Shown here: one piece after another, positions 1 to 8,472 of the stretch | Layout: every line of letters starts with the position of its first letter | Numbering within the stretch: the first letter of the stretch is position 1 | Assembly (NCBI RefSeq): GCF_000445445.1 | Contig: NZ_ASXP01000001.1 | Coordinates: forward strand, 132,001-196,000 | Direction of reading: 5' to 3' | Length of the DNA stretch: 64,000 nucleotides | Source of the DNA: Sporomusa ovata DSM 2662 | Lineage (GTDB): Bacteria > Bacillota > Negativicutes > Sporomusales > Sporomusaceae | The notes under the pieces: generated by a model | What the model saw: the letters and a program-made list of their open reading frames with translations, nothing else | Databases searched by the model: none | Told to the model about the DNA's origin: nothing | Program-made: the position numbers and the translations under genes

Positions 1-3000
1 GCGGATGTCGTCAATCAGACGGTAGCTCAGGTAATCGAACAGCAGGTCAACGGTGTAGAGGGAATGGTTTCGATGTCTTCCACGAGCACGGATGCTGGTA
101 CTTATTCGCTCAGCGTCCAATTTGAATCCGGGAAAGACGCCGATAATGCTGCCGTTCAAACACAGAACCGGGTAGCGGAAGCGACTGCCGGATTGCCCAG
201 TTCGGTTAAGGCGAGTGGCGTCACTACCCGGAAGTCATCAACGGATATGGCGCTGGTTTTCAGTCTGTGGGCGGACGATGACATATACAGCCCGAATTTC
301 TTAAAGAACTATGGCAGCATCTATCTGGTAGACAATATCAAACGAGTCAACGGGGTCGGCGAAGTGTCGGAGTTTGGCTCTGATTATAGTATGAGGATAT
401 GGCTGCAACCGGAAAAAATGGCTCGACTTGGGATTTCTGCAAGTGATGTAATTTCGGCAATTGAAAAGCAAAACGTGCAAGCTCCGGTTGGCGCTCTCGG
501 CAAGATGCCTGTCGCAGCCGAACAGGAGTTTCAGTACACCGCCAGGGTTAAAGGCCGTCTTTCCAACGTAAAAGATTTTGAAGATATTATCATAATGGCT
601 AAATCTGACGGCTCTTCTATTCTGCTAAAAGATGTTGCCAGGCTGGAATTTGGTAGTAAAAATTATACTTATGAAAGCTTTGCCAACGGCCATAATGCCG
701 CCATGTTGGCAGTAAAATTGACCAGTGACGCCAATGCCTTGGAGACAATAGGTAACGTCAATAAGGTTATCGAAGAAGCGGCAAAGAGCTTTCCGGAAGG
801 CATGCATTATCAGATTGTCGTCGATAATACCAAATTTGTCCGCGAATCAATGAATGAGGTGATGAAAACATTCGTCGAGGCTTTGCTGTTAGTTGTGCTG
901 GTTGTGTTTTTATTTTTGCAGAGCTGGCGGGCTACACTAATCCCTTTACTGGCAATACCGGTATCATTGATCGGCACTTTTGGGGCCTTTATCATCCTAG
1001 GATTTACTATCAATACATTAACTTTATTCGCAATGGTACTGGCCATAGGACTTGTTGTTGATGACGCAATTGTTGTTATTGAGGCGGTTGAACACCACAT
1101 GCGGCACTCAGGGCTTACTCCGCTGGAAGCGACGCGGCGGGCGATGAGCGAAGTTTCAGGGCCGATAGTGGCAATTGCCTTTGTTTTGGCCGCCGTTTTT
1201 ATTCCGGTTGCTTTTTTTGGCGGCATGATGGGGGTACTTTATAAGCAATTCGCCCTGACAATTGCCATTTCCATGGCCTTGTCCGCAGTGGTTGCTTTGT
1301 CATTGACACCGGCATTATGCACACTGATACTGAAGCCACACAATCCTGCGGAACATGACGGGATTGTCGGACGTTTTTTTTCCTCCTTCAACACTTGGTT
1401 CGAGCACCAAACCGAAGGATATGGCAGCCAGATAAAAATAATTATTGGGAGATTCCGCCTTTGCATGGTGATGCTTGCAGTTGTAGTAATTCTATTGGGC
1501 GGATTGTATCAACTTGTGCCTTCTTCTTTTGTACCTGCGGAAGATCAAGGCTATTATATGGCTTCGGTTTCCTTGCCTGACGCAGCCAGTATGAACCGTA
1601 CCAGCAAAGCGGTGCAAAGTTTCTCGGAAACATTGAAAGCTCAGTCTGGAGTTGCTAATGTCTTGGCACTGACAGGAATGGATATCGCGGGGGGCGGCGC
1701 CAAGTCGAACACGGGAACGGTGTTTATTGGCTTAGCCCCTTGGTCAGAACGTGATAGACCGGAATTAAAAATTGATGCGAAAGTTGGGCAAACATTTATG
1801 CTTGGTTCGCATTTGCCGGAAGGAACGGTTGTGGCGTTTAACCCTCCGGCGTTACCCGGCTTGGGGATGGTAGGCGGATTTACCATGATGCTGCAGAATC
1901 TGGGGGGCGATTCGTCGGAAAAATTAGATGAAGTATCCCAAAAGTTCATTGATGCAGCTCAAAAACGTCCAGAAATCGGGTCAATTACCTCTAATTTCAA
2001 ATCAAACACGCCGGGTTATGAATTTGAAGTTGATCGGAAAAAGGCTGAAAAAATGGGAGTTTCGGTCGATGATGTGTATAGGGCTTTACAGGTCTTTCTC
2101 GGCGGTACAGAGGTCAATGATTTCAATAAGTTTGGACGTATTTACAAAGTGGTTGTTCAGGCGGAAACACCATTTCGCAGTGATACTGACGCTATGAGAT
2201 ACCTGTATGTGAAAAGCTCGAACAACACCATGGTGCCCTTGAACACTCTGATACAACCACGGAAAGTAAGCATTCCTCCAAGAATTAGCAGATTTAACGG
2301 CGTACAGGCTGTCCAATTGAGCGGCAGTCCGGCAGCGGGGTACAGCTCTGGCCAGGCTATGGCAGCGCTGGAGGAAGTGGCAGTACAAGTTTTACCAAGT
2401 GGATATGGTTACGAATGGTCTGGACAAAGCCGGGAAGAGAAGGAAGTCGGCAATAAGGCGCCGCTTATTTTTAGCGTGGCTATCTTATTTGTATTTCTGT
2501 GTCTGGCGGCATTATATGAAAGCTGGAGCGTGCCGTTTGCGGTACTGCTGGGCGTGCCACTGGGGTTGTTTGGTGCTTTTCTATTTCAGTATGCATGTAA
2601 TTTGGAGAACAGCGTGTATATGCAAATTGGCCTGGTCATGTTAATCGGTTTGGCAGCGAAAAATGCCATCCTCATTGTCGAGTTCGCCAAGACCAGGGTG
2701 GACAAAGGAATGGGGCCGATTCAGGCGGCCATTGAAGCGGCCAAGATTCGTTTACGGCCGATTATCATGACTTCTCTGGCATTTATTATTGGCTGCGTGC
2801 CGCTGATGCTGGCCAGTGGCCCCGGGGCTGGTGCCCGAAATGCGATGGGAACGGCGGTTGTGGGCGGTATGCTGGCCGCAACCGTAATGGGAATATTTCT
2901 GATACCCGTTTTCTTTGTGGTTGTTGAGAAGGTAACAGAAAAGCTTAAAATATTGCGCAATAAGGGCGCACATTGTGCCGATTCGATTTCGGATAGGACA

Positions 3001-3009
3001 ACAAAGTAA
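1..3009 (+). CDS. RND multidrug efflux permease (AcrB/MexB type), 5'-truncated by window
   Basis: Inner-membrane proton-driven drug/H+ antiporter of a tripartite efflux pump. The reading frame is open from base 1 (ADVVNQTVAQVIEQQV...), so the true start lies before the window and the internal ATG at 64 is not a start. Visible family marks are the TM4 motif GLVVDDAIVVIEAVE with the paired proton-relay aspartates, the late GLAAKNAILIVEFAK lysine motif, two large periplasmic porter segments and about ten remaining hydrophobic helices. About 1002 codons remain of the usual 1030-1050. The partner adaptor would normally lie upstream and is not visible. Family certain; substrate unknown. Confidence 0.95.
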   Translation, partial: ADVVNQTVAQVIEQQVNGVEGMVSMSSTSTDAGTYSLSVQFESGKDADNAAVQTQNRVAEATAGLPSSVKASGVTTRKSSTDMALVFSLWADDDIYSPNFLKNYGSIYLVDNIKRVNGVGEVSEFGSDYSMRIWLQPEKMARLGISASDVISAIEKQNVQAPVGALGKMPVAAEQEFQYTARVKGRLSNVKDFEDIIIMAKSDGSSILLKDVARLEFGSKNYTYESFANGHNAAMLAVKLTSDANALETIGNVNKVIEEAAKSFPEGMHYQIVVDNTKFVRESMNEVMKTFVEALLLVVLVVFLFLQSWRATLIPLLAIPVSLIGTFGAFIILGFTINTLTLFAMVLAIGLVVDDAIVVIEAVEHHMRHSGLTPLEATRRAMSEVSGPIVAIAFVLAAVFIPVAFFGGMMGVLYKQFALTIAISMALSAVVALSLTPALCTLILKPHNPAEHDGIVGRFFSSFNTWFEHQTEGYGSQIKIIIGRFRLCMVMLAVVVILLGGLYQLVPSSFVPAEDQGYYMASVSLPDAASMNRTSKAVQSFSETLKAQSGVANVLALTGMDIAGGGAKSNTGTVFIGLAPWSERDRPELKIDAKVGQTFMLGSHLPEGTVVAFNPPALPGLGMVGGFTMMLQNLGGDSSEKLDEVSQKFIDAAQKRPEIGSITSNFKSNTPGYEFEVDRKKAEKMGVSVDDVYRALQVFLGGTEVNDFNKFGRIYKVVVQAETPFRSDTDAMRYLYVKSSNNTMVPLNTLIQPRKVSIPPRISRFNGVQAVQLSGSPAAGYSSGQAMAALEEVAVQVLPSGYGYEWSGQSREEKEVGNKAPLIFSVAILFVFLCLAALYESWSVPFAVLLGVPLGLFGAFLFQYACNLENSVYMQIGLVMLIGLAAKNAILIVEFAKTRVDKGMGPIQAAIEAAKIRLRPIIMTSLAFIIGCVPLMLASGPGAGARNAMGTAVVGGMLAATVMGIFLIPVFFVVVEKVTEKLKILRNKGAHCADSISDRTTK

Positions 3010-3099
3010 TCTTACGATGACGTTTGACATCGCCTTCATTGAGGGTATGTTCTGTAGACCAGCATGATGATGAAATGGATTCTGCCTCGCTATGTACGG

Positions 3100-3240
3100 C
3101 AAAGGCAATTACGATGAACTGTGCATTATGGCCTGAAATAAGAAATCAGGCTTAGCAGTAGGAACTGTTAGCAGAGGGCAAGGGTGTCCGCCGTGAGGCG
3201 GAATCTGAAGTAAGCCTTAAACTGGATGTCCTCTTAATAA
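3100..3240 (+). mobile_element. Degenerate group II intron domain I remnant
   Basis: The stretch around 3170-3215 (GGCAAGGGTGTCCGCC, GTGAGGCGGAATCTGAAG) closely resembles the domain I core of bacterial group II introns, where a hairpin of this type is followed by AATCTGAAGGAAGC. It contains the pairing TCCGCC/GGCGGA. I see no reverse-transcriptase ORF and no clear domain V, so only a decayed piece seems left. Recognition is from memory of the family; a covariance-model search would settle it. Confidence 0.45.
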
Positions 3241-3707
3241 AAGTAAGCAGCATTTGATTAAAGGGAAATGCGGTTTCTCGGACGACCCAAAAACCCAGTG
3301 TAATGCCGACATTATGTATTATTGTTGTTGTGACTATTGCTAATTAAACCAACTGGCGCATAGCGTTTTATATCTTCTTTTTTCATAAAAAACAGAGTTA
3401 GCCAAGAATGAAAAACATTGACCACATAATCAAATTATTACTCAAAAGACTCGCTCCCCACAGCATTGAGGTAAGTTTAGTTTTCAATTTTAAATACAGA
3501 ATTTATACGATAGGGGAAAATATGAAAGGTAACTGTCCGGTAGTTGAATCTATCCTTGTGCATGCAGCCTTGTGGTTGTTGTAAAGCCTGTGTATGGAAG
3601 AATGAGCAGGATGGTAGCGCGGGTGATGCTAGAGAACTTAGCTTACCAAAATTTAAACCATGACAGGGATGACCGTTTGCTTTTATGTTGTTCGATTGGT
3701 ACCTGAA

Positions 3708-3830
3708 TTAAAAGTTTTTCATCTTGTCAAGTCGTTCTTCTAACCGCTCAACATTCTTATCGGAGAAACGTTTATAGGCCGGAGGGGGTATTCTAAGCGC
3801 GTTCTTCGGGGCGCTTTTCTTATGCCCCAA
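3708..3830 (-). CDS. Hypothetical 40-aa basic protein
   Basis: Minus-strand frame starting at a TTG with GGAG five bases upstream; the product begins MGHKKSAPKNALRIPPPAY and ends RLEERLDKMKNF. The sequence is protein-like (proline-rich turn, then a charged amphipathic helix) but matches no family I know. A hairpin at 3795-3816 lies inside it and could instead be a plus-strand terminator, in which case the frame is chance. The surroundings hold other tiny candidate genes. Confidence 0.3.
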   Translation of the reverse strand: MGHKKSAPKNALRIPPPAYKRFSDKNVERLEERLDKMKNF

Positions 3831-3917
3831 AAGGGCTCCAGCAAACTAAGATTATAATGCATTTCTAATAAGTATATGATAAGCTAAAACATAAAATATG
3901 TGCAAGGAGCGCTAGAC

Positions 3918-4010
3918 ATGCTTTATCATTTTACAATTGTTGCATTAGTGCTGTTTCCAGTAATCACAATAACGGGTTATGCATTTATATATTTGGATGA
4001 AAATGATTGA
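3918..4010 (+). CDS. Hypothetical 30-aa single-pass membrane peptide
   Basis: ATG preceded by AAGGAGCGCTAGAC, an ideal ribosome-site spacing. The product has about 23 hydrophobic residues from position 2 (LYHFTIVALVLFPVITITG) and ends YLDEND, a typical small membrane peptide with an acidic tail. The stop codon lies inside the stem of a strong terminator, so the transcript ends right at the gene. Size and topology resemble KdpF/CydX-like regulatory peptides, but no neighbouring complex points to a partner. Confidence 0.5.
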   Translation: MLYHFTIVALVLFPVITITGYAFIYLDEND

Positions 4011-4029
4011 GCCTTCGGGCTCTTTTTTT
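4009..4029 (+). terminator. Intrinsic terminator after the 30-aa peptide
   Basis: GAGCC-TTCG-GGCTC followed by seven T. The UUCG tetraloop and T-run make this a strong plus-strand terminator; the stem begins within the TGA stop codon. Confidence 0.8.
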
Positions 4030-4052
4030 ATGCCAAAACAGGAGGCGCTACC

Positions 4053-4139
4053 GTGCCCAAGAATGGCTGTGCCTCTTACCATGCGAGAGATTCAAAAGAC
4101 AAGCTGAACTGCCCCAATTGCATTCCGGACTTACGTTAA
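4053..4139 (+). CDS. Hypothetical 28-aa peptide with CxxC
   Basis: GTG start with AGGAGG ten bases upstream. The product begins MPKNGCASYHARDSK and ends LNCPNCIPDLR; one Cys, one His and a CPNC pair could bind zinc. Too short to assign. It could be a genuine small gene or a leftover of a larger protein. Confidence 0.3.
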   Translation: MPKNGCASYHARDSKDKLNCPNCIPDLR

Positions 4140-4478
4140 TGGATGGACGCAAATTCGAGAGTGACCGCATTCCTTGACGTTTGCATGCACCGCCGCTGAC
4201 CGGTATTGGTTCATGGTATGAGGTATGTTTGCCGAATCAGGAACAAGCAGGTCAATTTGTTTTGTGATGCAAATGTGTTGCTATAATTCCGAATTCTATC
4301 GTGATCCATAATAGATTTTTTACGAATCGTAAGTTGAATTCCCTTATTTGCCTAAATATTATGAATTTAAGGTAATTAAAAGGGATTTAATTACTAATAG
4401 TAGAATATTGCGCGTATATAACTACTGATAGTTACGAAAAATATTTTTTGTGTTATGATTATATAAGGAGGACTGCTT

Positions 4479-4910
4479 GTGGATGGTGTAGATATTGCGA
4501 TTGTTAACATTTTGGAGAAAAATGGTAGAATTAGTCACGAGGAAATTGCGAAACACTTACATATGTCTAGGCCAGCAATACATAAAAGAATTGATAATTT
4601 AGAAAAACAGGGAATTATAACTGGATATCGGGCATTAATAGACTGGCGGAAGATTAGTCCATGTTTTAGATGTCTAATAACTTTGCAGATAAAAGGGAGA
4701 TATTTTGATAAAATCGTTGATGAAATAACGAATCTTGATATTCCCGAAGTAGTAGTGGAGGAGTTCCACCGCTTAGCAGGAGAATGGTGTGTGCTTATAA
4801 AAGCAAGGATTACAACGCCCGAAGATACTACGAAAATACTTGATCGTATATGGCAGTTAGACGGTATCATTAAGTCGTCGACATCCTTTGTGATTTCAAC
4901 CGTTTTGTAA
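4479..4910 (+). CDS. Lrp/AsnC-family transcriptional regulator
   Basis: 143 residues, the usual Lrp length. Residues 1-60 form the AsnC-type winged helix-turn-helix (ILEKNGRISHEEIAKHLHMS, then RPAIHKRIDNLEKQGII); the remainder is the RAM/AsnC ligand-binding and oligomerisation domain. The GTG start is set by AAGGAGG eight bases upstream. Lrp regulators bind amino acids or other small ligands and control nearby genes; the next gene, a MoaD-like protein 43 bp downstream on the same strand, is probably co-transcribed. Ligand unknown. Confidence 0.9.
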   Translation: MDGVDIAIVNILEKNGRISHEEIAKHLHMSRPAIHKRIDNLEKQGIITGYRALIDWRKISPCFRCLITLQIKGRYFDKIVDEITNLDIPEVVVEEFHRLAGEWCVLIKARITTPEDTTKILDRIWQLDGIIKSSTSFVISTVL

Positions 4911-4953
4911 TGTAAAGCATTCTCTAAAACAGAAAAAGGAGGAATGTATTTAT

Positions 4954-5259
4954 ATGTGCGAACAAGAAAAGAAAACCATCGAGGTCAGGGCTTTTATTCA
5001 ATTGAGTGCAATTTTTAAGAAAAAAAACTGGCCCACTCCGTTAATTCTTGAACTTGAGGAACCAATTTCAGGAACCGAGCTAGCTGAGAAACTAGAGATT
5101 CCTTTAAATGAAATTGAAATAATTTTTATTAATGGCCTTGCTAAGTCTATGAATGACCTTATTCAGGCAGGTGACCGGGTAGCTTTTGTACCACCGGGCT
5201 GTCCTGGTCCATACCGTATACACCTTGGATTTTATGCGAAACATCAGGATAACAATTAA
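4954..5259 (+). CDS. MoaD/ThiS-family ubiquitin-like protein without terminal Gly-Gly
   Basis: 101 residues with the beta-grasp pattern of small sulfur carriers (IEVRAFIQLSAIF at the N-terminus; EIIFINGLAKSMNDLIQAGDRVAFVPP near the end). Standard MoaD/ThiS proteins stop at Gly-Gly, which is adenylated and thiocarboxylated. Here the position continues as PPGCPGPYRIHLGFYAKHQDNN, so it would need trimming or does not carry sulfur that way. Good ribosome site (AAAGGAGG). It follows the Lrp-type regulator, which suggests a shared regulated role, possibly in pterin cofactor metabolism. Confidence 0.75.
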   Translation: MCEQEKKTIEVRAFIQLSAIFKKKNWPTPLILELEEPISGTELAEKLEIPLNEIEIIFINGLAKSMNDLIQAGDRVAFVPPGCPGPYRIHLGFYAKHQDNN

Positions 5260-5330
5260 CTTTACTCCTAACGCCGCCACCACATAGGCCACACCAAGAT
5301 GGTAAATAAATACCGTAAGGAAGATACTAA

Positions 5331-5364
5331 GATCCCCGTTTTGGTGTTGTCCGAAACGGGGATC
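5331..5364 (+). terminator. Hairpin downstream of the MoaD-like gene
   Basis: Perfect 11-bp stem GATCCCCGTTT / AAACGGGGATC with a 12-base loop, followed by TTGCAT without a T-run. Probably a weak terminator or RNA end-stabilising hairpin. Confidence 0.45.
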
Positions 5365-5446
5365 TTGCATATCCTGCAAGCTGCTGTGCGGAGTGGGAAC
5401 CGGTTTAAAATATTTTACAAAGATTGCTATCGCTAACTCTTCTTTG

Positions 5447-5455
5447 TGCTACAAT
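5447..5455 (+). promoter_or_regulatory. Extended -10 promoter for the C39-like gene
   Basis: TGCTACAAT is an extended -10 (TGn plus TACAAT) 40 bp before the ATG of the secreted peptidase gene; no good -35 at standard spacing is visible, as is common for extended -10 promoters. Confidence 0.45.
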
Positions 5456-5494
5456 TTATATATAAAAGAGTTCATATAGTTAAGGAGGTTTTGC

Positions 5495-6220
5495 ATGTTT
5501 ATCAAACTGGTGTACATTAATCGTTTGCGGACTGCTTTGCTCTGCTTCATTTTCCTTGCCTGCTTTACCATGGCAAGCCTCGCAGGGGAAGAACCTGTTC
5601 TACCACCACCAAATTCAACTGGCGCAGCCAACTATTACGAAATGAAACCCAACCCGTACTACATATCGCTTGGGGTCAAAGGCTATCAACAGACGACTGA
5701 TTATACATGTGGACCGGCTGCTGTTATGTCACTTTTGCGCTGGTACAATGTCCTAAGTGACCAATCGATGAACCATGATACCGAAATGCTAATTGCCAAG
5801 GGGATGGGTACTGGCGATATTAACTCTAAGCATCCCGGCACTACACCAGAACAGATGGGAAATTGGTTAAGGAAGAACGGTTTTGAAGTAAAGGTCGGTT
5901 ATAACGGAACATTGGCAATACTCCGGGAAAACTTAAAGAAAGGAATTCCTACCCTTGTTGAATGGATTGACTGGGGAGGCCACTGGGTCGTCGTTACTGG
6001 TTACTATGCCGCCTATGAATCACCTGAAAAAGGAGTCGACACCATCTTCTTTGCCGATCCTGCTGTGCATTGGACTACTGTCAATAACCCGGACGGAATA
6101 TCTTCCTTTAATGCCTGGCGGTTTCGAGACATGTGGTTTGATGCTCAATATATTAACCCCGGACATTTAGTGAAGAACGCATATATTGTTGCTGTCCCCA
6201 AGAAGGATAGTCCTCAATAA
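5495..6220 (+). CDS. Secreted C39-like cysteine peptidase (Peptidase_C39_2 type)
   Basis: 241 residues. An N-terminal signal peptide (about residues 12-30) ends at SLA-GEE, so the protein is exported. The papain-like catalytic set is present: Cys72 in TDYTCGPAAVMSLLRWY, His163 in GGHWVVVTGYY and Asp188 in FFADPA. This family includes proteases and non-peptidolytic cysteine hydrolases of the cell envelope; there is no ABC transporter or bacteriocin gene nearby, so a peptide-exporter role is unlikely. AAGGAGG precedes the ATG. Substrate unknown. Confidence 0.82.
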   Translation: MFIKLVYINRLRTALLCFIFLACFTMASLAGEEPVLPPPNSTGAANYYEMKPNPYYISLGVKGYQQTTDYTCGPAAVMSLLRWYNVLSDQSMNHDTEMLIAKGMGTGDINSKHPGTTPEQMGNWLRKNGFEVKVGYNGTLAILRENLKKGIPTLVEWIDWGGHWVVVTGYYAAYESPEKGVDTIFFADPAVHWTTVNNPDGISSFNAWRFRDMWFDAQYINPGHLVKNAYIVAVPKKDSPQ

Positions 6221-6237
6221 GAACAATTTTCTTAGAG

Positions 6238-6264
6238 AAGCCCTCGACGTGTGCCGGGGGCTTT
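6238..6264 (+). terminator. Terminator after the C39-like gene
   Basis: Stem AGCCCTCG / CGGGGGCT with an intervening loop, followed by TTATTT. Moderate intrinsic terminator 17 bp after the stop codon. Confidence 0.6.
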
Positions 6265-6339
6265 ATTTACTAGTATTTCCAAACCGGGTATATACGTCAG
6301 GTAATAATCTGAAATAAATTAAGAGGAGCTAGCGGGAGT

Positions 6340-6402
6340 ATGATTGATGATATTGAGTTCGGTAATACTAAATGTTATGAGATTGAAGACCATAATAGCT
6401 GA
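6340..6402 (+). CDS. Possible 20-aa peptide
   Basis: ATG preceded by GAGGAGC and GGGAG, running 20 codons to TGA (MIDDIEFGNTKCYEIEDHNS). It lies 17 bp before the next small gene. Acidic, no known family; could be chance. Confidence 0.2.
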   Translation: MIDDIEFGNTKCYEIEDHNS

Positions 6403-6419
6403 AAGAGAGGTTGCTATCG

Positions 6420-6605
6420 ATGTGCGACATTGATGGGTTATTTATGCGTATAGGAGATATGGATAGAACAGAACTGGCAAAAGCTTACTTAATGGCATTG
6501 AAAGAGAATGCTGATCTTAGTCGCCAGCTTAAAAAATCACTGGAAAGAAGCCAGCAGACTGATGTTGAGCCGGAGCCAGATACAAAGGGTGACTGGAATG
6601 GCTAA
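6420..6605 (+). CDS. Hypothetical 61-aa protein
   Basis: The ATG at 6420 is favoured over an earlier TTG because GAGAGG lies nine bases upstream. The product is charged and largely helical (RTELAKAYLMALKENADLS, then RQLKKSLERSQQ), possibly a short coiled coil. It overlaps the next gene by eight bases, which suggests translational coupling. Small genes like this are common in prophage remnants; no function is assigned. Confidence 0.55.
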   Translation: MCDIDGLFMRIGDMDRTELAKAYLMALKENADLSRQLKKSLERSQQTDVEPEPDTKGDWNG

Positions 6606-6945
6606 AACTGTGGTTCTAGATTTTGATGGCGTAATTCATAGCTATACAAGCGGCTGGCAAGGGATAGATAGTATTCCTGACCCTCCGGTCGATGGGATTA
6701 AGGAAGCAATAGGCAATATACGGAAACATTATAAAGTTGTCGTTGTTTCGACACGGTGCTTTCAGGAAGGTGGTTTGGAAGCGGTCAGGGAATGGCTGGA
6801 TAAACATGACATCTTTGTTGATGAGGTGCTCGCATATAAGCCGCCGGCGATAGTGTATGTGGATGATAGGGCATTAACTTTTGATGGTGACGCTAAAGGA
6901 TTGTTGCATAAAATAAAAACTTTCAGGACCTGGCAGAATAAGTAG
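6598..6945 (+). CDS. Small HAD-like hydrolase family protein
   Basis: 115 residues starting at an ATG that overlaps the upstream gene. It begins MAKTVVLDFDGVIHSYTSG; DFDGV is the HAD motif I with the nucleophile Asp, VVVVSTRCF gives the motif II Ser/Thr, and IVYVDDRALTFDGDA gives the motif IV acidic pair. No cap domain, so it probably acts as a phosphatase or nucleotidase on an accessible substrate. Proteins of this size and wording are frequent in phages and integrated elements. Exact substrate unknown. Confidence 0.75.
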   Translation: MAKTVVLDFDGVIHSYTSGWQGIDSIPDPPVDGIKEAIGNIRKHYKVVVVSTRCFQEGGLEAVREWLDKHDIFVDEVLAYKPPAIVYVDDRALTFDGDAKGLLHKIKTFRTWQNK

Positions 6946-7191
6946 GTTGATATACCTGATGTGAATAATTAAAAAACTTAGCTATTATATAGTGATGGCG
7001 ATGAGTTGCCTTTCAGAATCTTTCTCGCCACAGCAATAATAGCTTTCTTTTTACCCAAAATTTACCCTGGATAAAACTACAATGCAAACGAACTATTATG
7101 ACTGTTTATGGACTTATCTAACACTTTACTCATACATAAACTCAAACAATATGATATAATTAACATAAATATGCGGAAGGAGGACTGTTCT

Positions 7192-7440
7192 ATGAGAAGG
7201 GCGACATTTATACGTATCTTAACTGCCATAAAGCTGATTTCAAATAATGTAAGTATTGTAGAAAACTTTAATAATAAGGCACTGATAACTGTTCGAGTTC
7301 CTGAAATAACCGGGGACTCCCCTAAACAGTTTCGCTCCTTACGAAAAGTACTTTCCTATTGCTCATATTTTAGTGTAAGAGCGGAAGCTGGTGAATTAGT
7401 TGTTACTTTGGAATTTAATTGGGACCAAGGGAATAATTAG
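7192..7440 (+). CDS. Hypothetical 82-aa protein
   Basis: The ATG at 7192 is chosen because GGAAGGAGG sits nine bases before it; an in-frame ATG at 7108 lacks a ribosome site. The product (MRRATFIRILTAIKLISNNV...) looks like a compact alpha/beta domain with alternating hydrophobic strands (ALITVRVPEI, GELVVTLEF). I do not recognise a family. It stands alone between intergenic stretches. Confidence 0.55.
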   Translation: MRRATFIRILTAIKLISNNVSIVENFNNKALITVRVPEITGDSPKQFRSLRKVLSYCSYFSVRAEAGELVVTLEFNWDQGNN

Positions 7441-7577
7441 ATATTTTGGTGGTTATTTATTTGTCCGGTAGTAGTTGCCATATACCAAAGCTGTATAAAT
7501 AGGCGCAGTCAGGCAAGCGTTCCGCATTACCTTTTATCTGCATATTATGTAATAGAGTGCGATAAGGAGGATATAAT

Positions 7578-8402
7578 GTGGATATATTTTGCCGAGAAGT
7601 AAAACCATATGAGTGTCTGAATATGAGGCGGGTTCAGTTTTGGCTTAGAATAATGAAAGAACATTCTTTATTCATGAAGCTGGGCTTTGCCTGCTCGGAT
7701 ACTGAGCTTATTTGTCAGGCAGAAGAATTTTACAATGTCTTTGCAGACCTTGAAAAACATTCATGTAATATCAAGTGTGATGAAGAGTTTATGGCTTTTG
7801 TTAGTAGGATTATGGTAGCTGTTAAAAATATCTTTGCCTTTAAACGGCATGTTTTGCAGTTACTTATTGAATGTCAAATAGGGGGTGCTAATTATCCATT
7901 ATTGATAGACCACATTTCCCGTGAAGCCATGTATTTTTTGAAGCTTCTCCAAAAAATTCAGGACGGTGATATGAAATATCCTGTTGATTCCATAGTCAGT
8001 GACAATGTCTTCTGGCTCAGGCATATGGCAGACCATGCCAGATTTATTGCAGGTTTGCTTGATCCTTCGGAGCGAGGTTTTGTCGAAAAGGCTAATGCAT
8101 TTGCAGTTCAGTTTGAGCAATTACAACTTCAAGCTCGCGATCTTGATAGTATGCTGTGGCATTTCTGTCCCAATAATGACCTTATCCGGTTTGAAAAGGA
8201 CGTAACCAAAGCAACGATGCAAATCCGGGACTTTAAAGAGGCTGCGAGAGATTTAATTTCAGCTTGCAAAGTAATATCTTTAATACCACCGTTATTAGCA
8301 GATCATGTGCTTCGGGAAGCGGAATACTTTTTGGAAGTCCTTGAACAAATAAAACATGATATTCCAAAGATGGATGGAAAGATAGTTACATGTGATTATT
8401 AG
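7578..8402 (+). CDS. DUF2935 domain protein
   Basis: 274 residues. The GTG start follows AAGGAGG with seven-base spacing; the overlapping ATG at 7576 is in another frame with a quick stop. Two helical-bundle repeats are visible, each with a W-x-R-x-M-x-x-H type motif (FWLRIMKEHSLFMKLGF near residue 22, FWLRHMADHARFIAGLL near 145) and matching late motifs (LLIDHISREAMYFLKLL and LLADHVLREAEYFLEVL). The repeated H and E residues suggest a ferritin-like metal-binding bundle, which is inference. Found in anaerobic and spore-forming Firmicutes; function unknown. It has its own terminator. Confidence 0.85.
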   Translation: MDIFCREVKPYECLNMRRVQFWLRIMKEHSLFMKLGFACSDTELICQAEEFYNVFADLEKHSCNIKCDEEFMAFVSRIMVAVKNIFAFKRHVLQLLIECQIGGANYPLLIDHISREAMYFLKLLQKIQDGDMKYPVDSIVSDNVFWLRHMADHARFIAGLLDPSERGFVEKANAFAVQFEQLQLQARDLDSMLWHFCPNNDLIRFEKDVTKATMQIRDFKEAARDLISACKVISLIPPLLADHVLREAEYFLEVLEQIKHDIPKMDGKIVTCDY

Positions 8403-8412
8403 TTCGTGCTAT

Positions 8413-8472
8413 AAAGTAAAATGAGGCTGTAGAGAACGTAATTTACATTTTCTACAGCCTCATTTTACTTTT
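8413..8472. terminator. Bidirectional terminator between convergent genes
   Basis: Near-perfect 20-bp stem AAGTAAAATGAGGCTGTAGA / TCTACAGCCTCATTTTACTT. It follows the DUF2935 gene and touches the stop codon of the converging methyltransferase gene, serving both. Confidence 0.85.

Noticed and set aside
64..66. ATG as the start of the RND gene
   Set aside because: The frame is open and family-like before it; conserved RND residues lie upstream, so the gene begins outside the window.
3408..3584. 58-codon plus-strand frame in the intergenic region
   Set aside because: No Shine-Dalgarno sequence and no protein-like pattern; lies in decayed element DNA.
3795..3821. AAGCGC / GCGCTT hairpin as a plus-strand terminator
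   Set aside because: Weak stem and broken T-run with no identified gene ending before it; it may simply lie inside the small minus-strand frame.
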